Below, one piece after another: positions 30,092 to 38,691 of a stretch of DNA of 45,237 nucleotides (position 1 is its first letter; every line of letters starts with the position of its first letter). This stretch comes from a virus. Where the stretch lies: the IMG/VR virus record IMGVR_UViG_3300031951_000319, positions 1 to 45,237 of that record, one strand, 5' to 3'. A program made the position numbers and the translations under genes. Under the pieces are notes generated by a model. It was not told where the DNA came from. It did no database searches and was given only the letters and a program-made list of their open reading frames with translations.

Positions 30092-30393
30092 TGCCACGTG
30101 GAAAAAGAAAACCTACTTATTACGGTACTAGAGCTTTACGGCAGGTAATTGTAGATAGAACTTCTAAAGAAGCTAGACCTTGGAACCATAAAGGTGTAGT
30201 AGACGCCTCTATTACTCATGGGGTTTCTTTTGGAAGTTACAAAGAAGTAGCTAGATTTGAAAATATGCTTGAAGGTCGTGGAGATCTGGAAGCAAAAGAC
30301 AGACATACCTGCGGATCATGCGATAAACTCGTTGGGTTCGCAAAAAACCCGTCAGACAAATTCCTATGCACTTGTGGAGAAAACAATGGCTAA
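30091..30393 (+). CDS. Small basic protein with C-terminal zinc ribbon
   Basis: The N-terminus of this 100-aa protein is basic (MPRGKRKPTYYGTRALRQ). Residues 74-96 hold CGSCDKLVGFAKNPSDKFLC then CGENNG, a C-x2-C ... C-x-C zinc ribbon. It overlaps both neighbours. It probably binds nucleic acid; the family is not recognised. Confidence 0.6.
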   Translation: MPRGKRKPTYYGTRALRQVIVDRTSKEARPWNHKGVVDASITHGVSFGSYKEVARFENMLEGRGDLEAKDRHTCGSCDKLVGFAKNPSDKFLCTCGENNG

Positions 30394-30646
30394 AACAGCA
30401 GCTTGGCAACGTAAAGAAGGTCAGAACCCAGAAGGAGGCCTAAATGCTAAAGGTCGTGCTTCTGCTAAAGCACAAGGACATAATTTAAAACCACCGGTAT
30501 CAGCTAAGCAAGCAAAAAAGTCTAAAAAAGCAGCGGCACGCCGCAAATCTTTCTGTGCTCGTATGGGTGGTATGCCTGGTCCTATGAAAGATGCTAAAGG
30601 ACGACCAACTCGTAAGGCATTGGCCTTACGTAAATGGGATTGCTAA
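30386..30646 (+). CDS. DUF6321-like small basic phage protein
   Basis: I start at ATG 30386, overlapping the previous gene by 8 bases. The 86-aa product reads AAWQRKEGQNPEGGLNAKGR, a basic linker, then SFCARMGGMPGPMKDAKGRP and TRKALALRKWDC. This pattern is very well conserved in a small protein family common in environmental phages (I recall it as DUF6321). Its role is unknown. Confidence 0.7.
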   Translation: MAKTAAWQRKEGQNPEGGLNAKGRASAKAQGHNLKPPVSAKQAKKSKKAAARRKSFCARMGGMPGPMKDAKGRPTRKALALRKWDC

Positions 30647-30798
30647 TGTGCGAGCACGTCTATAAAGATATGGGTGCAGATATTTGCCCAAAGTGCGGAA
30701 AAGACACTCATCGCACAAACTGGGAATACCAGCATCAACTTCACAGAGATTGGATTGCAAGCGGTAAAGCGGAATTACAAGGATGGTGGTCAATATGA
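30646..30798 (+). CDS. 50-aa zinc-finger mini-protein
   Basis: ATG 30646 to TGA 30796-30798. The product opens MCEHVYKDMGADICPKCGKD; C2 and H4 with C14 and C17 make a plausible zinc site. A helical segment rich in Trp and His follows (WEYQHQLHRDWIASGK). It overlaps the previous stop by one base and the next start by four. Confidence 0.65.
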   Translation: MCEHVYKDMGADICPKCGKDTHRTNWEYQHQLHRDWIASGKAELQGWWSI

Positions 30799-30935
30799 GT
30801 TCTGGCAAGTACAAAACTAAGCATCCATTTAATAAAACTCAAATTAAAGATGGCTGGGTTGTGCGCTTACGTAAAAACGGCACTATAGCCGCTAAGCTTG
30901 AAAAATACCCTAGAGAGAAAAAACATGGCCACTAA
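30795..30935 (+). CDS. 46-aa basic mini-protein
   Basis: ATG 30795 (ATGA overlap) to TAA 30933-30935. The product is Lys-rich, with DGWVVRLRKNGTIAAKLEKY as a likely beta hairpin and helix. It overlaps the HNH gene start by 11 bases. It may be a small DNA-binding helper; the family is unknown. Confidence 0.6.
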   Translation: MSSGKYKTKHPFNKTQIKDGWVVRLRKNGTIAAKLEKYPREKKHGH

Positions 30936-31224
30936 GAAAAAAGTCGTAGCTAAGGGTAAAGAGTACGAAGGCTCTAAACAAAACGGTGGTCGCAAGATTA
31001 TCGTAGAGCACTACAAAGATTCAAAAGGTCATTGGCGTACTACTTCCCACAATGCTGCTCGCTACAAGTACCAAAAGAAACACGGCAAACTTTCTAGAGA
31101 TACTGACGTAGATCACAAGAATAATAACCACGATGATGATCGTGATGGAAATTTAAGGCCGTTAAGACACGGCAAGAATACTGCTAAAGAGAATAAACGT
31201 AGAGCAAGAAAAAAGGCCCGGTAA
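30925..31224 (+). CDS. HNH endonuclease
   Basis: I start at ATG 30925; a TTG at 30898 gives a longer form. The 99-aa product has TDVDHKNNNHDDDRDGNLRP followed by HGKNTAKENKRR, the D-H ... N-x-x-x-D-x-R-x-x-N-L-R core of HNH nucleases. The N-terminus has a Lys-rich stretch and a GHWRTTSHNAARY segment. HNH proteins near terminase genes assist DNA packaging in many phages; the terminase lies 1.5 kb downstream. A homing role is less likely because it is not inside an intron or in another gene. Confidence 0.8.
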   Translation: MATKKKVVAKGKEYEGSKQNGGRKIIVEHYKDSKGHWRTTSHNAARYKYQKKHGKLSRDTDVDHKNNNHDDDRDGNLRPLRHGKNTAKENKRRARKKAR

Positions 31225-31237
31225 CCCGGGCCCTTTT
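31215..31237. terminator. Bidirectional terminator between HNH and lysozyme genes
   Basis: GGCCCGG (31215-31221) pairs with CCGGGCC (31226-31232) followed by CTTTT, and preceded by AAAAAA, so it works on either strand. The HNH stop codon TAA (31222-31224) sits in the loop. The converging minus gene ends at 31238. Confidence 0.82.
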
Positions 31238-31771
31238 CTATTGTTGCGGGAATTTATCCAGCCATTGTTCAATTTTAGGTTCTGAAGAACTGCCATCATA
31301 GGCGTTGGGACCATATCCCCAAGAACCCCAGTTAGTGCCTTTAGCCGTCATATAGAAGGCTGCTTTAGCGTTTTCTACTGGATCGAATAGCTCAGTATTC
31401 TTTTTTATGCCGAATTTTTTTCTGCGGTCTTCTCCCAAAGAACCAAGCATATTAATCTGGAATATCCCATAAGAATCGTCTCCCGTAGAGATATTGTCAT
31501 TGTGCGCCTTTGGTCGTCCATTAGACTCTTTTTTAGCTACGGCCCAAGCTATCTTAAGAGCTTTTCCCTCAAACCCAACTAAAGACAATACCTCAACAAG
31601 CTCTTTGTCTGAGAGCTCTTTAGCGTTTCTGTATTTATCTAGTGGATCTACAGTAGTAGCTACTGTCACTGTAGCCCCATCTGTTTGGTTTGCTAATGCT
31701 GCAGGTATACCTGCTAGCAGCAATGCTGCTATCCAAGGTGCTATATAGCGGTGTTTTTCATGTTTCTGCAC
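31238..31771 (-). CDS. Secreted lysozyme/transglycosylase-like enzyme
   Basis: The N-terminus of this 177-aa protein is basic, followed by a hydrophobic core (APWIAALLLAGIPAALA), a signal peptide or signal-anchor ending near residue 28. The catalytic domain has KKESNGRPKAHN with likely catalytic Glu82 and DDSYGIFQINMLG, the Glu-Ser and G-I-F-Q-I pattern of soluble lytic transglycosylases. GTG 31771 has AGGAG 5 bases upstream. It is alone on the minus strand among plus-strand virion genes, with its own promoter candidate. It could be the endolysin (signal-arrest-release type) or an entry enzyme. Confidence 0.75.
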   Translation of the reverse strand: MQKHEKHRYIAPWIAALLLAGIPAALANQTDGATVTVATTVDPLDKYRNAKELSDKELVEVLSLVGFEGKALKIAWAVAKKESNGRPKAHNDNISTGDDSYGIFQINMLGSLGEDRRKKFGIKKNTELFDPVENAKAAFYMTAKGTNWGSWGYGPNAYDGSSSEPKIEQWLDKFPQQ

Positions 31772-32002
31772 TCGTTCTCCTAGGCTAGAGAGCCAGTCCT
31801 AACTTCGTATACCTGTCACCTATACTAAGCAACTTGGCCTCTTTCTGCCAAGTTCGGTCTGCAACCCTTTTGTTACGGAGGTGCTGATGGCCAGATTTCT
31901 CTGGCCATAGGGACTACCATACCAGTAAATACACACGTACTGTCAACTGCAACCCGATATAATATTATTTATCGAATCGTTATAGAAAATGGACTATGAT
32001 TA
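31772..32002. promoter_or_regulatory. Intergenic region with two leader hairpins
   Basis: AACTTGGC (31831-31838) pairs with GCCAAGTT (31847-31854). TGGCCAGA (31888-31895) pairs with TCTGGCCA (31900-31907). Both would lie in the leader of the lysozyme mRNA on the minus strand. On the plus strand a TATAAT (31958-31963) lies 40 bases before the gene at 32003, but no -35 element is obvious. Confidence 0.55.
31916..31946 (-). promoter_or_regulatory. Candidate promoter of the lysozyme gene
   Basis: On the minus strand a perfect TTGACA (31941-31946) is followed after 19 bases by TATGGT (31916-31921). Transcription would begin about 140 bases before the GTG start. The spacing is slightly long. Confidence 0.42.
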
Positions 32003-32278
32003 ATGAGAATTGAACGTATTGCTACAAAACAGGGACATCCGGTTCCTGAAGCAGCTTCTTATGCTAAAGGACCTTTTCCTCAGGAACTATTTCAAAGACC
32101 TGAAGTTGTAGTAGATTATGAGCCCTATGATGGTGGAAGCGAAACAGCTGTAGGCGGAACCGTTCAAAATAATTTTACTCCGTTAAAATATTTTAAATGC
32201 AGAGATTGTCAGGAAGTAATGACCGAACGGGAGACTCATGAGCACATCTGCCAGGTTGATAATGGCGAAACCGCGTAG
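32003..32278 (+). CDS. Small protein with C-terminal zinc-finger-like motif
   Basis: This 91-aa protein has a disordered N-terminal 60 residues. The C-terminus has FKCRDCQEVMTERETHEHIC, with C-x2-C, then H and C ligands at a finger-like spacing. It may be the first gene of the packaging and head operon. The function is unknown. Confidence 0.55.
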   Translation: MRIERIATKQGHPVPEAASYAKGPFPQELFQRPEVVVDYEPYDGGSETAVGGTVQNNFTPLKYFKCRDCQEVMTERETHEHICQVDNGETA

Positions 32279-32570
32279 TATCAAATCTGTATACTGGCAC
32301 CCGCTTATCTATCCTATAAAGCCGCCAGTATTGTGGGAACCTGCAGAAACACAGGAGATTGAAGAGCCGTATCGCTTTGGAAAGGGATATGCGGTAAGAT
32401 TACCGCTTACTAGAGTTGCTTTAGTGGTTGGAAAGTGGCGATCACGTTTTAGTGAAAGTCAAGCACTAACTAATGCCATACGTGGCAGAATGATGATGGA
32501 AGACGAGGTGGATTGGGATTATGTTCGGTTTGGGGGGCAAAAAGATCAAACAGGAACGTCAGAAGACTAG
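32262..32570 (+). CDS. Hypothetical protein upstream of terminase
   Basis: I prefer ATG 32262, with AGG upstream; ATG 32238 is an alternative that overlaps more. The 102-aa product has PRSIKSVYWHPLIYPIKPPV and GKGYAVRLPLTRVALVVGKW, which look beta-rich, and an acidic end. The C-terminus overlaps the next gene by 50 bases. Not recognised. Confidence 0.5.
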   Translation: MAKPRSIKSVYWHPLIYPIKPPVLWEPAETQEIEEPYRFGKGYAVRLPLTRVALVVGKWRSRFSESQALTNAIRGRMMMEDEVDWDYVRFGGQKDQTGTSED

Positions 32571-32769
32571 AGTAGAGAAAAGAGTCGACTCTTTACCTAC
32601 ATCTGAACTTCTACAATGGGCAGAACAAGCTCTATACCCAATTGGAAGAAACTTATCATCTTGGCAAAAATCTAATGAAGAAGTTTATTTAGAAGAAGCC
32701 AGAATGAACGCTGAAGTGGTGTACACAATAGTAGAAACAATAGCAAAGAGACAAAATGCAAAATTTTGA
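32521..32769 (+). CDS. 82-aa helical protein adjacent to terminase
   Basis: The product starts MFGLGGKKIKQERQKTRVEK and is helical throughout (SELLQWAEQALYPIGRNL, EEARMNAEVVYTIVETIAK). It overlaps the terminase start by 14 bases, so the two are translationally coupled. A small terminase subunit normally sits here; the lack of a DNA-binding helix-turn-helix makes that only a possibility. Confidence 0.55.
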   Translation: MFGLGGKKIKQERQKTRVEKRVDSLPTSELLQWAEQALYPIGRNLSSWQKSNEEVYLEEARMNAEVVYTIVETIAKRQNAKF

Positions 32770-34342
32770 AGATGATGAGCGTTTTGAGGAGCTTGAAGAA
32801 GAGTTTGAAGACGAAGAAGATGGCGGCGATCTTCCTGAAGAAGAGGAAGAACTAGATGAGTTGTCTAGGGAGTTTGTAAACGCCCTAATAGAAAAAATAA
32901 TCCAATTTATGGAAATGTTGGTGGGACATACTTTACACCCATACCAAATGCCACTAGCTCGCAGGGTAATCGAATCTGTAATCATAAACGATGGTGAAGA
33001 AGTTACTGCCTTAGCAGCTCGTCAGTCAGGTAAATCAGAAACAATTGCAAATACGGTTGCAACCTTGATGGTTATTCTTCCTAGACTTGCAAAGATGTAC
33101 CCAGATCTACTTGGTAAGTTTGGTGATGGAATCTGGGTAGGTATGTTTGCTCCCATTCAATCCCAGGTTGAAACCCTTTATGGCCGCACTGTTTCTAGAT
33201 TGACTAGTCCACGTGCACTAGAAGTTTTGGGGGACCCAGAAATTGATGACATACCTACAAAGACTCCAGGTATTGTTAAAAACATAAAGTTAAAGAATTC
33301 TGGCTCCACCCTAATGATGATGACAGCAAACCCTCGTGCAAAGATTGAATCTAAATCTTTTCATCTAATTATTATTGATGAGTGCCAAGACGCAGATGAC
33401 TTTGTAGTATCTAAGTCTATTGCACCTATGGGTGCATACTACAACGCTACTTTAGTTAAGACTGGAACACCAACAACTAGTAAAAATAACTTTTATAAAG
33501 CTATTCAGCTAAACAAACGTCGTCAAACTAGCCGATCTGCTAAGCAAAACCATTTTCAATGGGATTGGAAAGACGTAGCAAAGTTCAACGCCAACTATGA
33601 AAAGTTCATTAAGAAAGAGATACTAAGAATCGGGGAGGACTCAGATGAGTTCCAGCTATCGTACAATTGCAAATGGCTTTTGGAAAGGGGCATGTTTGTT
33701 ACCTCGTCTATTATGGACAACCTTGGTGACACGTCCCAAGAATTGGTTAAAAGCTGGCATCGTTCACCGGTGGTGGTCGGAATCGACCCCGCAAGAAAGA
33801 TGGACTCTACAGTTGTTACTGTTGTCTGGGTCGATTGGGATAGGCCTGATGAATTTGGTTATTATGATCATCGTGTTCTTAATTGGTTAGAGCTACAGGG
33901 TGACGACTGGGAAGAACAGTATTTTCAGATAGTAAACTTTTTAGAAAATTACGATGTATTGGCTATTGGCGTAGATGCCAACGGTGTTGGAGATGCAGTT
34001 GCACAGCGTATGAAGATCTTGATGCCTAGGGCTGAGGTTATATCTATTTCTTCTAGCGCTACCGAGCAGTCTAGGCGCTGGAAGCACCTACAGGCTTTAA
34101 TTCAACGTCAAATGGTTTCTTGGCCGTCCCATGCAAAAACACGACGGTTGAGAATATGGAAGAAGTTTTACCAGCAAATGTCGGACGCTGAGGTGAAATA
34201 TAAGGGGGCTAATTTCACGGTGGCAGCTCCTGATGAGGCCCATGCCCACGATGATTTTGTGGATTCTTTAGCCCTTGCATGCTCTTTAACACAGGATATG
34301 GTTATGCCTACGGTAGAGGTTAGCTCTTCGCCGTTTTTTTAA
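32756..34342 (+). CDS. terL: Terminase large subunit
   Basis: The packaging motor that pumps DNA into the prohead and cuts it. In this 528-aa protein the ATPase motifs are ARQSGKS (88-94, Walker A variant) and LIIIDE (204-209, Walker B). The C-terminal nuclease shows D344 in VVGIDPARKMDST, D407 in IGVDANGVGD, and a DDFVDSLALA end motif (about 499-508). The first 40 residues are extremely acidic. No small subunit is recognisable; the 82-aa coupled gene just upstream is the best candidate by position. Confidence 0.95.
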   Translation: MQNFEDDERFEELEEEFEDEEDGGDLPEEEEELDELSREFVNALIEKIIQFMEMLVGHTLHPYQMPLARRVIESVIINDGEEVTALAARQSGKSETIANTVATLMVILPRLAKMYPDLLGKFGDGIWVGMFAPIQSQVETLYGRTVSRLTSPRALEVLGDPEIDDIPTKTPGIVKNIKLKNSGSTLMMMTANPRAKIESKSFHLIIIDECQDADDFVVSKSIAPMGAYYNATLVKTGTPTTSKNNFYKAIQLNKRRQTSRSAKQNHFQWDWKDVAKFNANYEKFIKKEILRIGEDSDEFQLSYNCKWLLERGMFVTSSIMDNLGDTSQELVKSWHRSPVVVGIDPARKMDSTVVTVVWVDWDRPDEFGYYDHRVLNWLELQGDDWEEQYFQIVNFLENYDVLAIGVDANGVGDAVAQRMKILMPRAEVISISSSATEQSRRWKHLQALIQRQMVSWPSHAKTRRLRIWKKFYQQMSDAEVKYKGANFTVAAPDEAHAHDDFVDSLALACSLTQDMVMPTVEVSSSPFF

Positions 34343-34424
34343 AGGTTTAGATACCTAAATGACCTAAATAGGTCGATACTTTTACCTGAGGAACCTCAAC
34401 TCAAAACCCTATAGGAGAAATAAT

Positions 34425-34832
34425 ATGGCAGTGAATAACATCGCACCAGCCCCTCAGTTCCCTGAGAAGGTTGGCGCAAATTATGAGCGCAAAATGTCTC
34501 CTGCAACTCCAGGAATGCGTGGTCCGCTACGCTTTGAAGAAGGTGTTGCAACAGACACGGATATCCCAAATGACTTTCAAGTAGGATTGGATCAAGGCTA
34601 CGACGTACCAGCCGGACGTCCTAACCACAACATGAACGTTATGGAAAAATATCCTGAGGAGACAATGAAGCAACGTGCTCACGTCGGCTCAGCCGCATGG
34701 GTAGAAGCTCCAGTATATGTCGCTGAATTTTCACAAGGCGGCTATGGAGATCATTCTCAGGTCGAAATTGAAGAAGCTATTCGTTCAGGTGCTCGCTATC
34801 AGCGTGTAAACCCTGCACAGGTAGCTGACTAA
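34425..34832 (+). CDS. Hypothetical virion-region protein
   Basis: This 135-aa protein lies between terminase and portal genes, with CTATAGGAGA before ATG; the same leader string precedes the gene at 38692. The sequence is hydrophilic and Pro/Gly-rich with few hydrophobic runs; the end (SQVEIEEAIRSGARYQRVNP) may be one helix. A GC-rich hairpin follows it. It is likely a structural or assembly protein. Not recognised. Confidence 0.5.
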   Translation: MAVNNIAPAPQFPEKVGANYERKMSPATPGMRGPLRFEEGVATDTDIPNDFQVGLDQGYDVPAGRPNHNMNVMEKYPEETMKQRAHVGSAAWVEAPVYVAEFSQGGYGDHSQVEIEEAIRSGARYQRVNPAQVAD

Positions 34833-34850
34833 TACAGTAGACTACGGGTA

Positions 34851-34884
34851 CCCCAGCCTCGTATTCCCTTCTCCGGGGCTGGGG
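34851..34884 (+). other. GC-rich hairpin before the portal gene
   Basis: CCCCAGCC (34851-34858) pairs with GGCTGGGG (34877-34884), loop 18 bases, without a following U-run. It may attenuate transcription or stabilise the upstream mRNA so the 135-aa product is made in excess over portal. Confidence 0.6.
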
Positions 34885-34917
34885 CCCTACTAATATTTAA
34901 TAAATAAGGATGAGGTA

Positions 34918-36624
34918 ATGGCTGGCGGAATAGATTTTTCACCCCCGAGTTATAGAGCAGCATCCTCTGACTTAACAATCTCTATTTCTCCACTTGGATT
35001 AGTGGAGTTAGCAGACGAAGAATTTGAAGTTCACGGCCCACGTCTAAATCGCTACTCTCTTAATTGGGCAATGTATTTAGGTCATCACTGGTCATATCGT
35101 CGTGAGATTGGCGAAGCTCAGATGGTGTATAACTATTACCGAGCATTTACAGATTACATTATTAATTTTACTTTTGGCAGAGGCGTGCAATTTAGAAGCC
35201 CAGCATCTACTGAGGCAATTATCCCCGACGTATTAAAACGTGTATGGGAAGTAGATAATGACAAGGCTTCTATCCTTTGGGAAATGGGACAACAAGGCGG
35301 AGTTTCTGGGGATTGCTTTGTTAAGGTAGCATATGAAGAAGCATATGTAGATCCTGTTGGTCGTCCTAATCCAGGCAAGGTTCGTATCCTTCCTTTAAAC
35401 TCATCATTTTGTTTTCCAGAATTTCACCCACACGACCGTTCCCGCCTTATTCGTTTTAAATTGAAGTATCGTTTTTGGGGAACTTCAGCAGAGGGAACAC
35501 GTCAGGTATATACCTACACAGAAATTCTTACAGACGATCGTATTGAAGAATATATCAACGATGAGATGATTGATTCTCGTCCTAATCCTATTGGCGTAGT
35601 GCCTATCGTACATATTCCAAACGTACGTATTTCTGGATCCCCTTGGGGATTGGCAGATTGCCACGATATTATCGTTTTAAATAGAAACTACAATGAAGTA
35701 GCTACAGATATTGCGGATATCATTAACTACCACGCTGCGCCAGTTACGGTTATTACTGGTGCTAAAGCCTCCGCCTTAGAAAAGGGCCCTAAGAAGGTTT
35801 GGGGCGGCCTTCCTAAGGATGCACAGGTATTTAATCTAGAAGGTGGCGGACAGGGCTTAGCGGGAGGATTACAGTATCTAGAGACCGTTAAAAGAGCTAT
35901 GCATGAAATGGTCGGTGTCCCAGAAACAGCTCTTGGTCAAGTTCAGCCGATTTCTAATACTTCTGGTGTTGCGCTTGCAATTCAATACCAGCCATTGATG
36001 AATCGCTATCACCAGAAGCTAATTCAATACGGCGAGGGTCTGCAAAAAATCAATAGCCTAGTTCTTAAAACTTTAGCGTTTAAAGAACCTGAAGTATTTG
36101 TGTACAACCCTGTAGTAAACGGACCTATCAAAAACTATCAACTTCCTGTATTAGATCTTAATAGCCCAGTAACTTTTGAATCAACCGTTCATTTCCCACA
36201 ACCATTGCCTTTAGATAAGCTCATTGTTTTGAGTGAAATTGCACAAAAGATGCAGATGGGACTTGAAAGTCGAGAAGGTGCTTTGCGTCAACTTGGTGAG
36301 GAATTCCCAGACGAAAAGCTAGAAGAAATTAGATCCGAACTTATTTCGGATGCAAAGGCAGATGGAGCTATCCAATTGGTGAAGAACCAGATTGCAGCTT
36401 CAATTGCCTCATTAACCGGCATACTTCCAGGGGGGGAGGCTCCTCCAGGAGCTACTCCAGGAGACGGAGTTGGACCTGGTCCATTCGGTCAACCGGGGGT
36501 CATAAGCCCTATGGAAGGCGCTGTGTTAGAAGAGCTTGCTCAGGTTCAAGCTGAATTAGTAACCGAAGCTTATGGCACTAAGATGCCGCAGCGTCGTACA
36601 CCTGATTCAGATAAGCCAGAGTAG
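34918..36624 (+). CDS. Portal protein
   Basis: It forms the dodecameric DNA entry ring of the head. The 568-aa length, position right after terminase and before scaffold, and sequence features fit the SPP1-gp6-like portal family: an N-terminal WAMYLGHHWSYRR region, YRAFTDYIINFTFGRG, and a central PETALGQVQPISNTSGVALA stretch typical of the portal stem and crown. The C-terminal 100 residues are Pro/Gly-rich. AAGGATGAGG precedes ATG. Confidence 0.9.
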   Translation: MAGGIDFSPPSYRAASSDLTISISPLGLVELADEEFEVHGPRLNRYSLNWAMYLGHHWSYRREIGEAQMVYNYYRAFTDYIINFTFGRGVQFRSPASTEAIIPDVLKRVWEVDNDKASILWEMGQQGGVSGDCFVKVAYEEAYVDPVGRPNPGKVRILPLNSSFCFPEFHPHDRSRLIRFKLKYRFWGTSAEGTRQVYTYTEILTDDRIEEYINDEMIDSRPNPIGVVPIVHIPNVRISGSPWGLADCHDIIVLNRNYNEVATDIADIINYHAAPVTVITGAKASALEKGPKKVWGGLPKDAQVFNLEGGGQGLAGGLQYLETVKRAMHEMVGVPETALGQVQPISNTSGVALAIQYQPLMNRYHQKLIQYGEGLQKINSLVLKTLAFKEPEVFVYNPVVNGPIKNYQLPVLDLNSPVTFESTVHFPQPLPLDKLIVLSEIAQKMQMGLESREGALRQLGEEFPDEKLEEIRSELISDAKADGAIQLVKNQIAASIASLTGILPGGEAPPGATPGDGVGPGPFGQPGVISPMEGAVLEELAQVQAELVTEAYGTKMPQRRTPDSDKPE

Positions 36625-36733
36625 CTTTAGGCAGACAAACTATAAAAAATTTGCCAGCCTACTACCACCAATAAATCCGCAGGTCATCGTGGCACTAAAT
36701 CGGACAACGACCTCCAAAACCTAAGGGACAATC

Positions 36734-37507
36734 ATGGCAGAAACAACGAATATCGTTGATGCCCCGGCAGTTCAAGAAGCATTCTTGGCTGACGTTCCAG
36801 CAGCAACGGAAAGTAAAGCAGAACCCGTAATTGATCAAGTTACGGAAAAAACATATACCGAAGTAGATTTGAAGAAGGTTCGTGAGCAGGAGAAATCCAA
36901 GCTTTACCCTCAAATTGATTCGCTTAAAGAAGAGCTCACCTTGCTTAAGAAGGAACGAGAAGAGCGATTGGCAGAAGCAGAACGTGCAAAGGCTGAAGCA
37001 GAGGCTGAAGCAAAGCGCAAAGCTGAGTCAGAAATGGATGTACGCCAACTTCTTGAAGCTAAGGAAAAAGAGTGGGCGCAAAAGCTCGAAGAAGAAAAAC
37101 TAGAGCGTGAACGCACATTTGCACTACTCCAACGAGAGCGTCAGTATGCAGAACTCACTGAGTATCGCAATCGCCGCCTCGAAGAAGAGCGGGACAACAT
37201 CATCCCAGAGCTCGTAGACCTAATCTCAGGAAATACTCCTGATGAGATTGAAAATAGTATTACAGGGTTGCGTGAAAGATCTTCACGGATTCTGGAATCG
37301 GCGCAATCTGCTATGCAGACTGCACGCAAAGAAATGACTGGCAGCCGGGTAACCGCGCCGCCTACCGGACCGATGGACACTAATTTGGAGCAAAATCAGT
37401 TAACGGCAGAACAAATCTCTGCCATGTCGGTTACCGAATACGCAAAACACAGATCTAAGCTTCTTGGAAAAGCAGCTAACGATCGAAATAAGGGAATCTT
37501 CGGATAG
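36734..37507 (+). CDS. Capsid scaffolding protein
   Basis: After a 60-residue extended N-terminus of this 257-aa protein, residues 42-140 form a long Glu/Lys-rich coiled coil (for example ERLAEAERAKAEAEAEAKRK). The C-terminus ends with SKLLGKAANDRNKGIFG. Coiled-coil proteins between portal and major capsid genes are scaffolds that guide shell assembly and are later removed. No protease domain is fused to it, so removal would need a separate enzyme or exit without cleavage. Confidence 0.85.
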   Translation: MAETTNIVDAPAVQEAFLADVPAATESKAEPVIDQVTEKTYTEVDLKKVREQEKSKLYPQIDSLKEELTLLKKEREERLAEAERAKAEAEAEAKRKAESEMDVRQLLEAKEKEWAQKLEEEKLERERTFALLQRERQYAELTEYRNRRLEEERDNIIPELVDLISGNTPDEIENSITGLRERSSRILESAQSAMQTARKEMTGSRVTAPPTGPMDTNLEQNQLTAEQISAMSVTEYAKHRSKLLGKAANDRNKGIFG

Positions 37508-37550
37508 TAAATCCCCAATAACAACTTAATAACTAAGGAGAAAACCGACT

Positions 37551-38627
37551 ATGGCATCAGCCGTAACAGGTACCGGCAATTTAGCTGCCGCACCTACAGC
37601 GTACTCTGGCTCTAACAGCCAGCTAACGCAAGCAATCCAGACGATCTGGTCTAAGGAAATTCTTTTCCAGTCGATGCCAATCCTCCGCTTCGAACAGTTC
37701 GCTGTTAAGAAGACAGAGCTTGGCGTTGCACCTGGTCTCCAGATCAACTTTATGCGTTATAACAACCTTGGTTTTGCAGGAGCACTTGTTGAAGGTGTTC
37801 GTATGCAGACCAATGCATTGACAGCACAGCAGTTCTCAATCACAGTCGCAGAGCATGGCTATGCAATTGCTGTTTCTGAACTTCTACTCAATGCATCATT
37901 CGATGACGTGATGGCTTCTGCTTCACGTCTTCTTGGCCGTAACATGGCCCTTTATCTCGATGGCCAGGCTCGTGACACCCTCATGGCAGCGTCTTCCGTT
38001 ATTTACGGTTATGATCGTTCTGCTAACGTTGCTGTTAACGACTGGTATACAAACGGTACAGTAGGTACTTCACGTGCTTCTCTTACCGGTAACTTCAACC
38101 TTACAACCGCTGTTGTTAAGGACGCTGTCGAGACACTATCAACCAAGAACATTCCACGGCTTGGCGAGACCTACGTGGCATTCGTTCACCCACACCAGAG
38201 CCGTAAGCTTCGTGACCTCCCAGAGTTCATTGAGGTAACTAAGTACGCTGCTCCTGGTAACTTCATGCTCGGTGAAATCGGCCGTCTATATGACACAGTA
38301 TTCATTGAGACCACTCAGATTGAGAAGGTCACAAATGGTGCTGGTGCTGGTTACACTACCGACACTGCAGTAGCTGCAGGCTCAATTGTTTACCCAACTG
38401 GTGGAGGTTATACATCTCCAGTAACAAAGACTGGTAACGGTAACAAGGATCGCTATACAGCTATCTTCATCGGTGACAATGCATTTGGTCACGCGATCTC
38501 ACTTCCAGTCGAACTCCGCGATGGCGGTATTCTTGACTTCGGCCGTGAGCACGCTCTTGCTTGGTATGCTATCTACGGTCTTGGTCTTATTACTGACCAG
38601 TCTGTAGTCTTGGCAGAAACCAACTAA
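37551..38627 (+). CDS. Major capsid protein, N4-gp56 type
   Basis: The HK97-fold shell protein. In this 358-aa protein, QTIWSKEILFQSMPILRFEQ, INFMRYNNLGFAGALVEGV, and SELLLNASFDDVMASASRLL followed by LGRNMALYLDGQARDTLMA match the N4-gp56 family layout. Codons here are richer in C-ending forms than those of neighbouring small genes, which fits very high expression. It follows the scaffold after 43 bases (AAGGAG ribosome site) and is followed by a strong hairpin. Confidence 0.93.
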   Translation: MASAVTGTGNLAAAPTAYSGSNSQLTQAIQTIWSKEILFQSMPILRFEQFAVKKTELGVAPGLQINFMRYNNLGFAGALVEGVRMQTNALTAQQFSITVAEHGYAIAVSELLLNASFDDVMASASRLLGRNMALYLDGQARDTLMAASSVIYGYDRSANVAVNDWYTNGTVGTSRASLTGNFNLTTAVVKDAVETLSTKNIPRLGETYVAFVHPHQSRKLRDLPEFIEVTKYAAPGNFMLGEIGRLYDTVFIETTQIEKVTNGAGAGYTTDTAVAAGSIVYPTGGGYTSPVTKTGNGNKDRYTAIFIGDNAFGHAISLPVELRDGGILDFGREHALAWYAIYGLGLITDQSVVLAETN

Positions 38628-38640
38628 TTTAAGCAACACA

Positions 38641-38664
38641 TGGGGGCGGGGAAACCCGCCCCCA
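38641..38664 (+). terminator. Hairpin after the major capsid gene
   Basis: TGGGGGCGGG (38641-38650) pairs with CCCGCCCCCA (38655-38664), a perfect 10-bp stem with a GAAA tetraloop. CTTAAAACC follows instead of a U-run, so it is more likely a partial terminator or a 3'-end stabiliser for the capsid mRNA. Confidence 0.65.
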
Positions 38665-38691
38665 CTTAAAACCTATAGGAGAACAATAATC

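Noticed and set aside
30925-31224. HNH protein considered as a homing endonuclease in an intron
   Set aside because: Flanking genes are intact and no split gene or intron ends are visible.
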